DNA of 8,447 bases, taken from contig JAJTIB010000174.1 of NCBI GenBank assembly GCA_021300075.1, forward strand, positions 1 to 8,447, written 5' to 3'. Below the pieces are notes generated by a model, which worked only from the letters and a program-made list of their open reading frames with translations, was not told where the DNA came from and did not search any database. Below are positions 1 through 6,614 of this stretch, piece by piece. The first letter of the stretch is position 1; each line of letters starts with the position of its first letter. The DNA comes from Rickettsiales bacterium. Lineage in GTDB: Bacteria > Pseudomonadota > Alphaproteobacteria > Rickettsiales > UBA3002. The translations under genes and the position numbers were made by a program.

Positions 1-345
1 AGCACCACTCTTATTGGCCTTGAAAATGTCGCAGCCGATATGTTTACATCAAGTGGCGCCTGGCTCTCGCTGACCGCCAAGGCGGGCGAGTACCACGATG
101 ATAGCAAATTGCTATTCTTAAGCGGCGGTGTCATGCTTTACCACGAGGATGGTTATCAATTCACCACCGAGCGCGTGAAGATCGATAACAAGACCTCCAC
201 AGCGCATGGCGACCTTGCCGTCGAGGGGCAGGGGCCAATGGGCAAGCTGCTTGCCACCGGCTTTGAAATCAGGGATAACGGTAGCCGGATTCTTTTTGGC
301 GGCAGAGGCCGGGTGAACATGACTATAAATAAGGTGGGGCAGTAG
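1..345 (+). CDS. lptC: LptC, LPS export inner-membrane anchored protein (3' part, 5' end outside window)
   Basis: The reading frame is open from the first base, so this is the C-terminal 114 residues of a longer protein. Its residues alternate in short beta strands (for example SGGVMLYHEDGYQFTTERVK), as expected of the periplasmic beta-jellyroll of LptC, which takes LPS from the LptBFG transporter and passes it to LptA. The N-terminal membrane anchor is not visible. The stop codon lies 3 nt before lptA, and the lptC-lptA-lptB order supports the call more firmly than the diverged sequence does. An internal ATG at position 40 is not the start, because coding continues upstream of it. The identity rests on context plus fold pattern; LptC is poorly conserved in sequence. 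Confidence 0.85.
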   Translation, partial: STTLIGLENVAADMFTSSGAWLSLTAKAGEYHDDSKLLFLSGGVMLYHEDGYQFTTERVKIDNKTSTAHGDLAVEGQGPMGKLLATGFEIRDNGSRILFGGRGRVNMTINKVGQ

Positions 346-348
346 CCG

Positions 349-1005
349 GTGCGTATGAAAAACGCAGATAAAATAGTAGGTTTTGGCGCTATGATGCTGC
401 TGTTGGCGGCCTCGGCCCTGGCACAGACAACGCCATTGAAAATGGACAGTAAACAGCCCATTGAAATCGCCTCCGACACACTTGAAGTGCTGCAGAACGA
501 AAAAAAAGCAATTTTCACCGGGAATGTGATCGCAACCCAGGGCACGATTAAAATGCGCGCGGCATCGATGACGGTTTTTTACCGTGAAGAACAGCCCGCC
601 ACTGGCGCAGGAACACCAAAAGCCAGAACCCCCGCCGATTCGGAGGCGCTGGGTAAGGGTATTTACCGGATTGATGCCGATGGGAATGTGATCTTCACCA
701 CCCCCACTGAAACCGCGCAGGGCGAAAAGGCGATTTATGATGTGGACAAACAGACTATTACGCTTTCGGGCCAGGTGACACTGACGCGTGGAAAAAACAT
801 TCTCAAAGGCACGGCGATGACGTATAATCTTGCCACGGGTCGCAGTATCCTGAACTCTCAGGGGGCGCCTCCTGGTACTGGCAGGGTACGCGGTCTGTTC
901 GTGCCGAGCGAAGACGATAAGCTTAAGTCGCCCGCCGCGATCAAATCCGCCCCTGAGCCCACGCCCCCGACTGCGCCCACGACCTTGCCGAAAGGAACGC
1001 CATGA
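349..1005 (+). CDS. lptA: LptA, periplasmic LPS bridge protein (OstA domain)
   Basis: This is a periplasmic protein that forms the LPS-conducting bridge between LptC in the inner membrane and LptD in the outer membrane. A signal peptide is clear: positive N-terminus, hydrophobic core at about residues 11-24 and a likely cleavage after ALA at 23-25. The OstA/LptA beta domain follows, beginning at about residue 36 (KQPIEIASDTLEVLQNEKKA) and running to about 170. The start is GTG at 349, with a GGTGGGG-like ribosome site about 10 nt upstream; ATG at 355 is an alternative that leaves the signal peptide intact. Two features depart from a minimal LptA: a hydrophilic insertion at about residues 82-103, and a proline- and threonine-rich tail from about 186 to the end at 218. 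The stop overlaps the lptB start in ATGA, which suggests coupled translation. Confidence 0.9.
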   Translation: MRMKNADKIVGFGAMMLLLAASALAQTTPLKMDSKQPIEIASDTLEVLQNEKKAIFTGNVIATQGTIKMRAASMTVFYREEQPATGAGTPKARTPADSEALGKGIYRIDADGNVIFTTPTETAQGEKAIYDVDKQTITLSGQVTLTRGKNILKGTAMTYNLATGRSILNSQGAPPGTGRVRGLFVPSEDDKLKSPAAIKSAPEPTPPTAPTTLPKGTP

Positions 1006-1781
1006 CCGAAGCTACTCCGTTGCCACGCGTTTCCGGTTCGCCGCATCTGGTTGATAAGCGTTCGGGGCTGGAAGTGCAAAATCTCGGCAAACATTACGCC
1101 AAGCGCCCCGTCGTCCGCAATGTTTCCCTATCGCTGGCGCGGGGCGAGGCGGTCGGATTGCTTGGTCCCAACGGCGCGGGAAAAACCACCTGTTTTTATA
1201 TGATTACCGGCCTGGTCTCAGCGGATTACGGCAGTATTTTTCTTGATGGTGCAGACATCACGCGCCTGCCCATGTATCGCCGGGCGCGCTTAGGTATTGG
1301 CTATCTGCCTCAGGAAGCGTCGATTTTTCGGGGCATGACGGTGGAGCAGAACATCATGTCGGTGCTCGAAGTCAGCGAGCCAGATCCCGAGCGCCGTCTG
1401 ACCCAGTGCGACGAGCTGCTCGCAGAATTTTCCGTGACCCATCTACGCCAGTCTCCGGCGATTGCCCTATCCGGCGGTGAGCGTCGGCGCTGCGAGATTG
1501 CGCGCGCTCTGGCAGGGCGCCCTTCCTTCATTCTGCTCGATGAGCCGCTCGCCGGCATTGACCCGATTGCGATTGCGGATGTGCGCGATTTAGTATCGCA
1601 CCTCAAAGACCGTGGCATCGGCGTGCTCATCACCGACCATAACGTGCGCGAGACGCTCGATATTATCGACCGCGCCTATATCATGCATGACGGTATGGTG
1701 CTGATGGAGGGTACGCCTTCGGAAATCGTCAATGACCACGAGGTGCGGCGCGTTTATCTGGGCGAGAAATTCAGTCTCTGA
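1002..1781 (+). CDS. lptB: LptB, LPS export ABC transporter ATPase
   Basis: This is the cytoplasmic ATPase of LptB2FG, which drives LPS extraction from the inner membrane. All ABC ATPase motifs are present in order: Walker A GPNGAGKTT at 55-63 (Lys61), Q-loop YLPQEAS with Gln104, signature LSGGE at 156-160, Walker B FILLDE at 176-181 with catalytic Glu181, and the H-loop His213 in TDHN. The length is 259 aa; the first 20 or so residues are an extension relative to the roughly 240-aa E. coli protein. Phrases such as YLPQEASIFR and LLDEPLAGIDPIA are characteristic of LptB within the ABC superfamily. It overlaps lptA by 4 nt and precedes rpoN by 13 nt. The lptF and lptG genes are not in the window; they usually lie elsewhere. 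Confidence 0.97.
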   Translation: MTEATPLPRVSGSPHLVDKRSGLEVQNLGKHYAKRPVVRNVSLSLARGEAVGLLGPNGAGKTTCFYMITGLVSADYGSIFLDGADITRLPMYRRARLGIGYLPQEASIFRGMTVEQNIMSVLEVSEPDPERRLTQCDELLAEFSVTHLRQSPAIALSGGERRRCEIARALAGRPSFILLDEPLAGIDPIAIADVRDLVSHLKDRGIGVLITDHNVRETLDIIDRAYIMHDGMVLMEGTPSEIVNDHEVRRVYLGEKFSL

Positions 1782-1794
1782 TAGGAAGTCTTTG

Positions 1795-3315
1795 ATGGCC
1801 AATGGTCCGAGCATGAGGCAGGAGCTGCGTCAGTCCCAGTCGCTGGTGATGACCCAGCAATTGCAGCAATCCATCAAGCTGCTGCAGCTTTCGGCGGGTG
1901 AATTGCAGGAATTTATTGACGAGGAGCTGGAGAAAAATCCGCTCCTTCAGCGAGAAGACGCTGAGGGTGCGCCTGTCGAAAGCCAGGAACCCAGCGAAGA
2001 TACGCCGCTCACCGCCAGCGAGCGCGACGCCGCTGAGCGCAAGGAGATCGACGTAAGCGGCGAGGATTTCTCGGTCAATGAATCACTTTACGATGAGGAT
2101 TTTGCCGGCGACTGGAACGACGAAGCCCAGACTGATTTCGGTCGTCATTCGGCGGAAACCCACTCGCAGGGCAGTGGCCGCCACTTTGACCCGGACGCGG
2201 AAGGTTCCAATCTTGAAACGACGCTGACCTCCGAGCGAACGCTGCGCGATCATCTGCTCGAACAGATCGCAGTTGATTTCACCGATCCCGCTGAGCGGCT
2301 TCTGGCTGCGAGGCTTGTCGATTTACTCGATGACAGCGGCTATCTGCGCGAGGATATTTCGCGGCTGGTGAGTGAGCTTGAAGTCCCCGCGCCTGACCTC
2401 GAAGCGGTGATTGAGAAGCTGCAGCGCCTCGATCCTCCCGGAGTGTTTGCGCGCTCGCTGACTGAGTGCCTGCGGATTCAGCTGCGTGAATTAAATCGAC
2501 TTGACCCGGTAATGGATACGATGCTCACGAATATCGAACTCATGGCCAAGGGGGATGTCGTGGGTTTACGAAAAATCTGTGGCGTGGATGAGGAAGATTT
2601 CACTCAGATGCTAGCCGATCTGCGTCGCTGCAATCCTAAGCCCGCGAGTGGGTTTCTGCATGATGAAGCATCGCTCGTCATTCCTGACGTTCTGGTGCGC
2701 CGCATGCGCGGGGGCGGGTGGCTGGTAGAGCTTAATAGTGAGGCGCTGCCGCGTGTGCTCATCAACCGCCAGTACGCAGGAGAGGTGAATCGCCGCGCCG
2801 TAAAGGACGCGAAGAAATATCTAAGTGAACAGCTGGCCAACGCCAACTGGCTGATTAAAGCGCTTGATCAGCGCGCCCAGACCATCCTCAAAGTGGCCCA
2901 GGAAATCGTCAAACAGCAGGAAATGTTTTTGTTGCACGGCATCCGGTTTCTGAAACCATTGGTGCTTAAAGACATTGCCGCCGCAATTGGAATGCACGAA
3001 TCGACTATAAGCCGGGTGACGACGAGCAAATTCATGGCCACACCGCGTGGTACGCTGGAACTTAAATATTTTTTCACTTCTGCAATTCAAAGTGGTTCGG
3101 CAGGTGGCGAGGATTTTTCAAGCAAGACCGTCATGTATTACATCAAGGAACTGGTGGACGGGGAGGACCCCAAAAAAATCTTATCCGATGATAAAATTGT
3201 TAAAAAACTCAAAGACCGCAATATTGACGTTGCCCGCCGCACCGTGACCAAATACCGAGAGGCGCTCAATATTCCATCCTCGGTGGTGAGAAGGAGACAG
3301 AAACATCATGAGTGA
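1795..3315 (+). CDS. rpoN: RNA polymerase sigma-54 factor RpoN
   Basis: This is the sigma factor that directs polymerase to -24/-12 promoters and needs AAA+ activators. The start is ATG at 1795, preceded by AGGAAG at 1783-1788; an in-frame upstream ATG at 1732 lies inside lptB and is rejected. The 506-aa protein shows the full architecture: glutamine-rich region I at about 8-51 (QSLVMTQQLQQSIKLLQLS), acidic region II at about 52-150, a core-binding region at about 160-350, a helix-turn-helix at 393-408 (DIAAAIGMHESTISRV), and the diagnostic RpoN box ARRTVTKYREA at 480-490 near the C-terminus. Nothing appears truncated. Its 3' end overlaps the next gene by 8 nt and contains that gene's ribosome site, so rpoN and the ATPase gene are probably co-expressed. 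The position after lptB is a classic proteobacterial arrangement. Confidence 0.97.
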   Translation: MANGPSMRQELRQSQSLVMTQQLQQSIKLLQLSAGELQEFIDEELEKNPLLQREDAEGAPVESQEPSEDTPLTASERDAAERKEIDVSGEDFSVNESLYDEDFAGDWNDEAQTDFGRHSAETHSQGSGRHFDPDAEGSNLETTLTSERTLRDHLLEQIAVDFTDPAERLLAARLVDLLDDSGYLREDISRLVSELEVPAPDLEAVIEKLQRLDPPGVFARSLTECLRIQLRELNRLDPVMDTMLTNIELMAKGDVVGLRKICGVDEEDFTQMLADLRRCNPKPASGFLHDEASLVIPDVLVRRMRGGGWLVELNSEALPRVLINRQYAGEVNRRAVKDAKKYLSEQLANANWLIKALDQRAQTILKVAQEIVKQQEMFLLHGIRFLKPLVLKDIAAAIGMHESTISRVTTSKFMATPRGTLELKYFFTSAIQSGSAGGEDFSSKTVMYYIKELVDGEDPKKILSDDKIVKKLKDRNIDVARRTVTKYREALNIPSSVVRRRQKHHE

Positions 3316-4528
3316 CGATCTCGAACAGCGTCTGAAAACACTGGAAACGCAGGTGCAGCTTCTGACCCGTATCATCGGGGCGGAGGGTGAGGGTGAAGCG
3401 GATCTTCCGCTTGCTCATCAACAAACCCGTTTGCTTCAGGCGGTTGAGCGGCTGGCGCCAATTAAGGCCTTGCTTGAGGCCGACGAAGTCAATGATATTC
3501 TCATTAACGCCGATCGCAGTGTCTATGTCGAGCGGTTGGGCAGGCTCGAGAAAACCCGCGTGCAATTTGAGAGTGATACAGAGGTGTTCAAGCTGGCCGA
3601 AGAGATTGTGGCGCGCATCGGTCGCCATATCAACCCGCAGCGCCCATTGGTCGATGCGCGCCTGCCCGATGGCAGCCGCGTCAACATCATCGCACCGCCC
3701 CTGTCGGTGGATGGGACGATGATTTCCATCCGCAAATTCAGCAAACATTCGATCACGCTGGATAGCATGGCGGCACAGGGTAATATTTCATCCCCGCTTG
3801 GTGAGTTTCTGAAAGTAGCAGGCAAATGCCGCCTGAATATCATCGTCTCCGGTGGCACGGGTTCGGGTAAAACCACTCTGCTCAACGCCATTTCGCAATA
3901 TATCGACCCGGATGAGCGGGTAGTAACAATTGAAGACGCCGCCGAATTGAAGTTGCAGCAGCCGCATGTGGTACGTTTGGAAAGCAAACCCACCAGTTTC
4001 GGTCAAAAGCGCGAGGAGGAGGTTACCATCCGTGACCTGGTCAAAAACGCCCTGAGAATGCGCCCTGACCGGATTATCGTTGGTGAGGTGCGCGGACCGG
4101 AAGCCTTTGATATGATGCAGGCGATGAATACTGGGCATGAAGGATCGCTGACCACGGTGCATGCCAATCACCCGCGTGATGCAATAGCGCGGCTGGAAAA
4201 TATGATGAATATGGCTAATCTGGGGCTGTCCAGTGCTGGTATCCGCGCTCAGATAGCCTCGGCTATTCATATCATTATCCAGATCAGCCGGATGCGTGAC
4301 GGACATCGCCGCGTTACCCATATTTCGGAAGTAGTGGGGATTGAAGGCGATATCATCACCATGCAGGAGTTATTTACCTTCCAGACCAAGGGTGAGGACA
4401 AGGATGGTAAACTGGTGGGTGAATTCCGCTGGAGCGGGATTATGCCCCGGTTTTTGAGAAGGGTGGCGTATTACGGCGAATCCGAACACCTTGCCAAGGC
4501 TTTGGGCATACGCTTGCCGGGCATGTAA
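3308..4528 (+). CDS. CpaF-like type II/IV secretion (Tad pilus) ATPase, orphan
   Basis: This is a VirB11/GspE-superfamily traffic ATPase, closest by motif to CpaF/TadA, which powers assembly of Tad (Flp) pili at the cytoplasmic face of the inner membrane. The 406-aa protein has a short coiled-coil-like start (about 1-23), an N-terminal domain typical of CpaF (EVNDILIN at about 59-66, then PLVDARLPDGSRVNI), Walker A GGTGSGKTT at 182-190 with Lys188, Walker B RPDRIIVGEVRG at 252-263 with Glu260, and the TGHEGSLTTVHAN segment at 275-287 with His277 and His285. All catalytic residues look intact. ATG 3308 has a strong AAGGAG ribosome site at about 3291-3296 inside rpoN, and the genes overlap by 8 nt. 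No other pilus or secretion gene is visible. I give no symbol because orthology to cpaF rather than to a paralogue is unproven. Confidence 0.9.
   Translation: MSDDLEQRLKTLETQVQLLTRIIGAEGEGEADLPLAHQQTRLLQAVERLAPIKALLEADEVNDILINADRSVYVERLGRLEKTRVQFESDTEVFKLAEEIVARIGRHINPQRPLVDARLPDGSRVNIIAPPLSVDGTMISIRKFSKHSITLDSMAAQGNISSPLGEFLKVAGKCRLNIIVSGGTGSGKTTLLNAISQYIDPDERVVTIEDAAELKLQQPHVVRLESKPTSFGQKREEEVTIRDLVKNALRMRPDRIIVGEVRGPEAFDMMQAMNTGHEGSLTTVHANHPRDAIARLENMMNMANLGLSSAGIRAQIASAIHIIIQISRMRDGHRRVTHISEVVGIEGDIITMQELFTFQTKGEDKDGKLVGEFRWSGIMPRFLRRVAYYGESEHLAKALGIRLPGM
4503..4518 (+). promoter_or_regulatory. Possible sigma-54 (-24/-12) promoter for hpf
   Basis: TGGGCATACGCTTGC carries the invariant GG at 4504-4505 and GC at 4516-4517 with the required 10-bp gap, and a full TTGC box. 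The rest of the -24 box is weak. It lies in the last codons of the ATPase gene and would place a transcript start near 4529, just after the stop codon and about 110 nt before hpf. RpoN control of genes beside rpoN is known in other bacteria, but this match is short and partly constrained by coding. Confidence 0.25.
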
Positions 4529-4552
4529 TTCGATGGATTTTTAGGCGGGGAA

Positions 4553-4561
4553 TGGTATAAT
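4553..4561 (+). promoter_or_regulatory. Extended -10 promoter for the hpf-hprK-EIIA-ptsH run
   Basis: TGGTATAAT is a perfect extended -10 element (TGnTATAAT), located 77 nt before the hpf start in the only sizeable gap between the two + strand gene runs. No good -35 hexamer lies 16-18 bp upstream, which is typical of extended -10 promoters. Transcription would begin near 4568. This suggests hpf and the phosphorelay genes can be expressed apart from the lpt-rpoN genes. Confidence 0.6.
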
Positions 4562-4570
4562 CATCAACTG

Positions 4571-4586
4571 TCTCACATTCGTGAGA
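4571..4586. repeat. Inverted repeat in the hpf leader (hairpin or operator)
   Basis: TCTCAC and GTGAGA are perfect 6-bp arms around the 4-nt centre ATTC. The repeat begins about 10 bp after the TATAAT box, so it would lie at the very 5' end of the transcript. It could be a protein-binding operator or a 5' protective stem-loop. No T-run follows, so it is not a terminator. Confidence 0.5.
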
Positions 4587-4637
4587 GGCTTTGCACGCAA
4601 CGTCAACAAAGCAAAAATAATCACAAGGAGAGTCATC

Positions 4638-5216
4638 ATGCAATTGCAGATTTCCGGTCGCCATGTGGATCTGGGAGATGCGTTCAGAGGTCATGCGGAA
4701 AAACGTCTGACCGAGTCGGTTCATAAATATCTTGACCGTGTACCAAGTGTCGAAGTGGTGGTCGGCAGGGAAGCCCATCAGTACCGCGTTGATATTCACA
4801 GCAGTACCGGAACGCATTCTGGTCTGATAATGAAAAGCCATGGTCTGGCAACAGATGTTTATACCGCTTTTGATCAGGCGGCCGATAAGATTGGGAAGCA
4901 GCTGCGCCGCTATAAAAGCCGCCTTAAAGGGCATCATAATGGCGACAAACAGGACATGAATATTCGCAAGGCGCGCAAATACATATTACAGACCGAGCAG
5001 CATGACGAGCTGGCCGCGGAGGGTGCGCCGCTGGTAATTGCCGAGAAAATGGCAGCGATTGAAACTCTGACCGTGCGCGATGCGGTCATGAAAATGGATC
5101 TGGCCCATTTGCCGGCCCTGCTGTTCTACAATCTGGCGCATGGGCGGCTTAATGTGGTGTATCGGCGCGAGGACGGGAATATCTCCTGGGTGGATCCTGA
5201 AGCTGTCGCGGCGTAA
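4638..5216 (+). CDS. hpf: Long-form ribosome hibernation promoting factor (HPF)
   Basis: HPF binds the small subunit of idle ribosomes and, in its long form, pairs two 70S particles into inactive 100S dimers. The start is ATG 4638 with AAGGAG at 4625-4630; the frame is open further upstream but lacks a ribosome site there. The 192-aa protein has the S30AE ribosome-binding domain at about 1-95 (MQLQISGRHVDLGDAFRGHA), a basic linker (RRYKSRLKG at 90-98), a variable linker at about 99-130 and the dimerising C-terminal domain at about 131-187 (motifs LTVRDAVMKMDLAHLPALLF and LNVVYRREDGNISWVD). An extended -10 promoter and an inverted repeat precede it. In many alphaproteobacteria hpf follows rpoN directly and is followed by ptsN; here a cpaF-like gene lies before it and hprK begins right at its stop codon. 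Confidence 0.95.
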   Translation: MQLQISGRHVDLGDAFRGHAEKRLTESVHKYLDRVPSVEVVVGREAHQYRVDIHSSTGTHSGLIMKSHGLATDVYTAFDQAADKIGKQLRRYKSRLKGHHNGDKQDMNIRKARKYILQTEQHDELAAEGAPLVIAEKMAAIETLTVRDAVMKMDLAHLPALLFYNLAHGRLNVVYRREDGNISWVDPEAVAA

Positions 5217-5675
5217 GTGACAAACCCCCTATATCATGCAACGGCGCTGGTGGTAGGCGACTCAGGTCTGTTGCTGCTGGGGGAGTCGGGCAGCGGCAAA
5301 TCGACGCTTGCTGCGGCGCTCATTACCCGTGGCGGACAATTGATTGCTGATGACGAAGTGCATTTGAGTACTGCGGGCGGTCTGCTGGTTGCCTCACCCC
5401 CTGCGTCATTGGCGGGAATTATCGAGCTTCGGGGTTTCGGGCTGGTCCGTTTACCGCATCTGGCTTCGCATCCGCTGCATCTGGTGGTGCGCTGCCAGAC
5501 CCAGCCGCCCGAGCGCCTGCCGGAGCCGGAAACCACCACGCTATTGGGGCTCACCCTGCCTATCATCACCCTGAATCCAGTGGCTACCCACAGCGCCGAA
5601 TGCCTGATGCTTTGGGTAGAGGCGATGCAGGAAGGTCGCGTTTTACCACAAGATTGGCTACCATCGCGCAATTAG
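5217..5675 (+). CDS. hprK: HPr kinase/phosphorylase, short catalytic-domain form
   Basis: This enzyme phosphorylates a serine of HPr, coupling PTS signalling to metabolic state. The 152-aa protein corresponds to the C-terminal catalytic domain only, the form typical of alphaproteobacteria; full-length enzymes of about 310 aa have an extra N-terminal domain. Visible motifs are the P-loop GESGSGKST at 22-30 with Lys28, LIADDEV at 42-48, and the HprK signature region IIELRGFGLV at 68-77. The start is GTG at 5217, directly after the hpf stop (TAAGTGA). I see no convincing ribosome site, so initiation probably depends on ribosomes ending hpf. The target protein HPr is encoded two genes downstream, which supports the call. 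No RapZ gene lies beside it, although hprK and rapZ are often neighbours. Confidence 0.9.
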   Translation: MTNPLYHATALVVGDSGLLLLGESGSGKSTLAAALITRGGQLIADDEVHLSTAGGLLVASPPASLAGIIELRGFGLVRLPHLASHPLHLVVRCQTQPPERLPEPETTTLLGLTLPIITLNPVATHSAECLMLWVEAMQEGRVLPQDWLPSRN

Positions 5676-5721
5676 TGCCAAAACCCTTGCCAGCCGGCCG
5701 GAGTAAAGCTAGAGCAAACAC

Positions 5722-6129
5722 ATGATTGGCATCGTTATCGTCACCCACGGCGATCTGGCGAAGGAATTTATCTCCATCGCCGAACATGTGGTGGGTAAAC
5801 AGCAATATGTGATTCCCGTCTGTATCGGCCCGGAAGACGATATGGAGAGGCGGCGTCAGGACATTCTGGCTGCCATCAAGCACGTCGATCAGGGCAAAGG
5901 GGTGGTGATTCTTACCGACATGTTCGGCGGCACGCCTTCTAACCTAGCCATCTCGGCGATGATTCAAGGCCAGGTCGAGGTAGTCGCCGGCATCAACCTG
6001 CCGATGCTCATTAAACTCATCAGCGTGCGTTTGAGCCTGCCGCTCATGACGGCGGTACTGACCGCCCAGGAAGCCGGGCGAAAATACATCAACGTCGCCA
6101 GCAACCTGCTCAAGAAACAGAGCGCATGA
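5722..6129 (+). CDS. PTS system EIIA component, mannose/fructose family (regulatory)
   Basis: This is a cytoplasmic phosphocarrier that receives phosphate from HPr. The 135-aa protein is a single EIIA-Man domain. The phosphoryl-accepting histidine is His9 in IVIVTHGDLA, and the partner Asp66 sits in the family motif LTDMFGGTPSN at 64-74. No EIIB, EIIC or EIID genes follow, so in this setting it is more likely a regulator than part of a sugar importer. A 46-nt gap separates it from hprK; the ribosome site is weak (AGAG at 5711-5714). Its stop overlaps the ptsH start in ATGA, so the two carriers are probably made in step. In related bacteria this gene is often called ptsM or manX-like; the symbol is left blank because usage varies. 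Confidence 0.92.
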   Translation: MIGIVIVTHGDLAKEFISIAEHVVGKQQYVIPVCIGPEDDMERRRQDILAAIKHVDQGKGVVILTDMFGGTPSNLAISAMIQGQVEVVAGINLPMLIKLISVRLSLPLMTAVLTAQEAGRKYINVASNLLKKQSA

Positions 6130-6425
6130 CTCTCACCGCCAGGGTGCTGATTCAGAACCGCAAGGGCCTTCATGCCCGGGCAGCGGCCAAGCTGGTTAAA
6201 ACCGCCACCCAGTTTGACGCGCAGGTGCGTGTTACCCGCCTTCCCAAATCGGGAGAAGCCGGCGGGCCAATGGCGAGTGTGGCTGCTACCAGCATCCTTG
6301 GTTTGCTGATGCTGGCGGCGGAAACCGGTGTAGAGCTTGACCTGGCAGCCGACGGCCCCGCCGCTCAGGCCGCGCTCGACGCGCTCACCGCGCTAATTGC
6401 TCGAAAATTTGATGAGGGCGAATAG
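6126..6425 (+). CDS. ptsH: Phosphocarrier protein HPr
   Basis: HPr carries phosphate from EI to EIIA proteins and is itself regulated by HprK. The active-site histidine is His16 in RKGLHARAAAKLV, and the HprK target serine is Ser56 in ATSILGLLMLAAETG. The protein is 99 aa, longer than the usual 85-90. The spacing from His16 to Ser56 is 40 residues, against 31 in the standard His15/Ser46 protein, because of an insertion around PKSGEAGGPMA (40-50). Both phosphorylation sites are present, which agrees with hprK being in the same gene run. The gene for EI (ptsI/ptsP) is not in the window and would be needed for the relay. No clear intrinsic terminator follows the stop. Confidence 0.93.
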   Translation: MTLTARVLIQNRKGLHARAAAKLVKTATQFDAQVRVTRLPKSGEAGGPMASVAATSILGLLMLAAETGVELDLAADGPAAQAALDALTALIARKFDEGE

Positions 6426-6480
6426 GTCGCCAAATTCTACCCACATTTTATTTAAACGCCCATAAAGTAACTTTGGGGCA

Positions 6481-6494
6481 ACGGTTTGAACCGT
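6481..6494. repeat. Palindrome ACGGTT-TG-AACCGT
   Basis: The two 6-bp arms are exact inverse complements around TG. The site lies 55 nt after ptsH and about 50 bp upstream of the putative -35 box at 6543. No T-run follows on either strand, so a dimeric regulator binding site is more plausible than a terminator. No regulator can be named from it. Confidence 0.4.
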
Positions 6495-6524
6495 AGGCAA
6501 AATAAAAAAGTCAACGCTACGCGC

Positions 6525-6570
6525 AAAAATATATATTTCTGCTTGACTCAGGTTTCGGTTGCAATAAGAA
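6525..6570 (+). promoter_or_regulatory. Candidate sigma-70 promoter with AT-rich upstream element, for ydcH or a leader RNA
   Basis: TTGACT at 6543-6548 matches the -35 consensus at five of six bases, and TAAGAA at 6565-6570, 16 bp downstream, is a moderate -10. The block AAAAATATATATTT at 6525-6538 ends 4 bp before the -35 box and resembles an UP element. The predicted transcript would start near 6577 and have a leader of roughly 180 nt before the ydcH ATG. Confidence 0.45.
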
Positions 6571-6587
6571 GGCCAGTTTGCTTTTAT

Positions 6588-6614
6588 AAACCCGTGACGA
6601 GAACGTCGCGGTTT
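6588..6614 (+). other. Hairpin in the ydcH leader
   Basis: The arms 6588-6599 and 6604-6614 pair through eight base pairs including one G-T wobble, then a bulged C, then three A-T pairs, enclosing the tetraloop AGAA. It would form about 11 nt into the transcript from the candidate promoter. The downstream run TTTCTT is interrupted by C, so this is at best a weak terminator or attenuator. Confidence 0.4.

Noticed and set aside
1732..1794. In-frame ATG at 1732 as an earlier rpoN start
   Set aside because: It lies within lptB, has no ribosome site, and the 21 added residues do not resemble RpoN; ATG 1795 follows AGGAAG and begins just before the conserved region I.
3308..4528. Reading the ATPase as evidence of a whole new secretion or defence system in this window
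   Set aside because: No partner genes (pilin, prepilin peptidase, platform proteins, effectors) are present; only a single ATPase can be supported.
4581..4637. Upstream in-frame start for hpf giving 19 more residues
   Set aside because: The frame opens inside the leader inverted repeat, has no ribosome site, and the conserved S30AE domain begins exactly at ATG 4638.
6452..6466. TTAA-N7-TAAA resembling a CtrA binding site
   Set aside because: The second half-site has a mismatch, the region is AT-rich so such matches arise by chance, and it lies far from a clear promoter.
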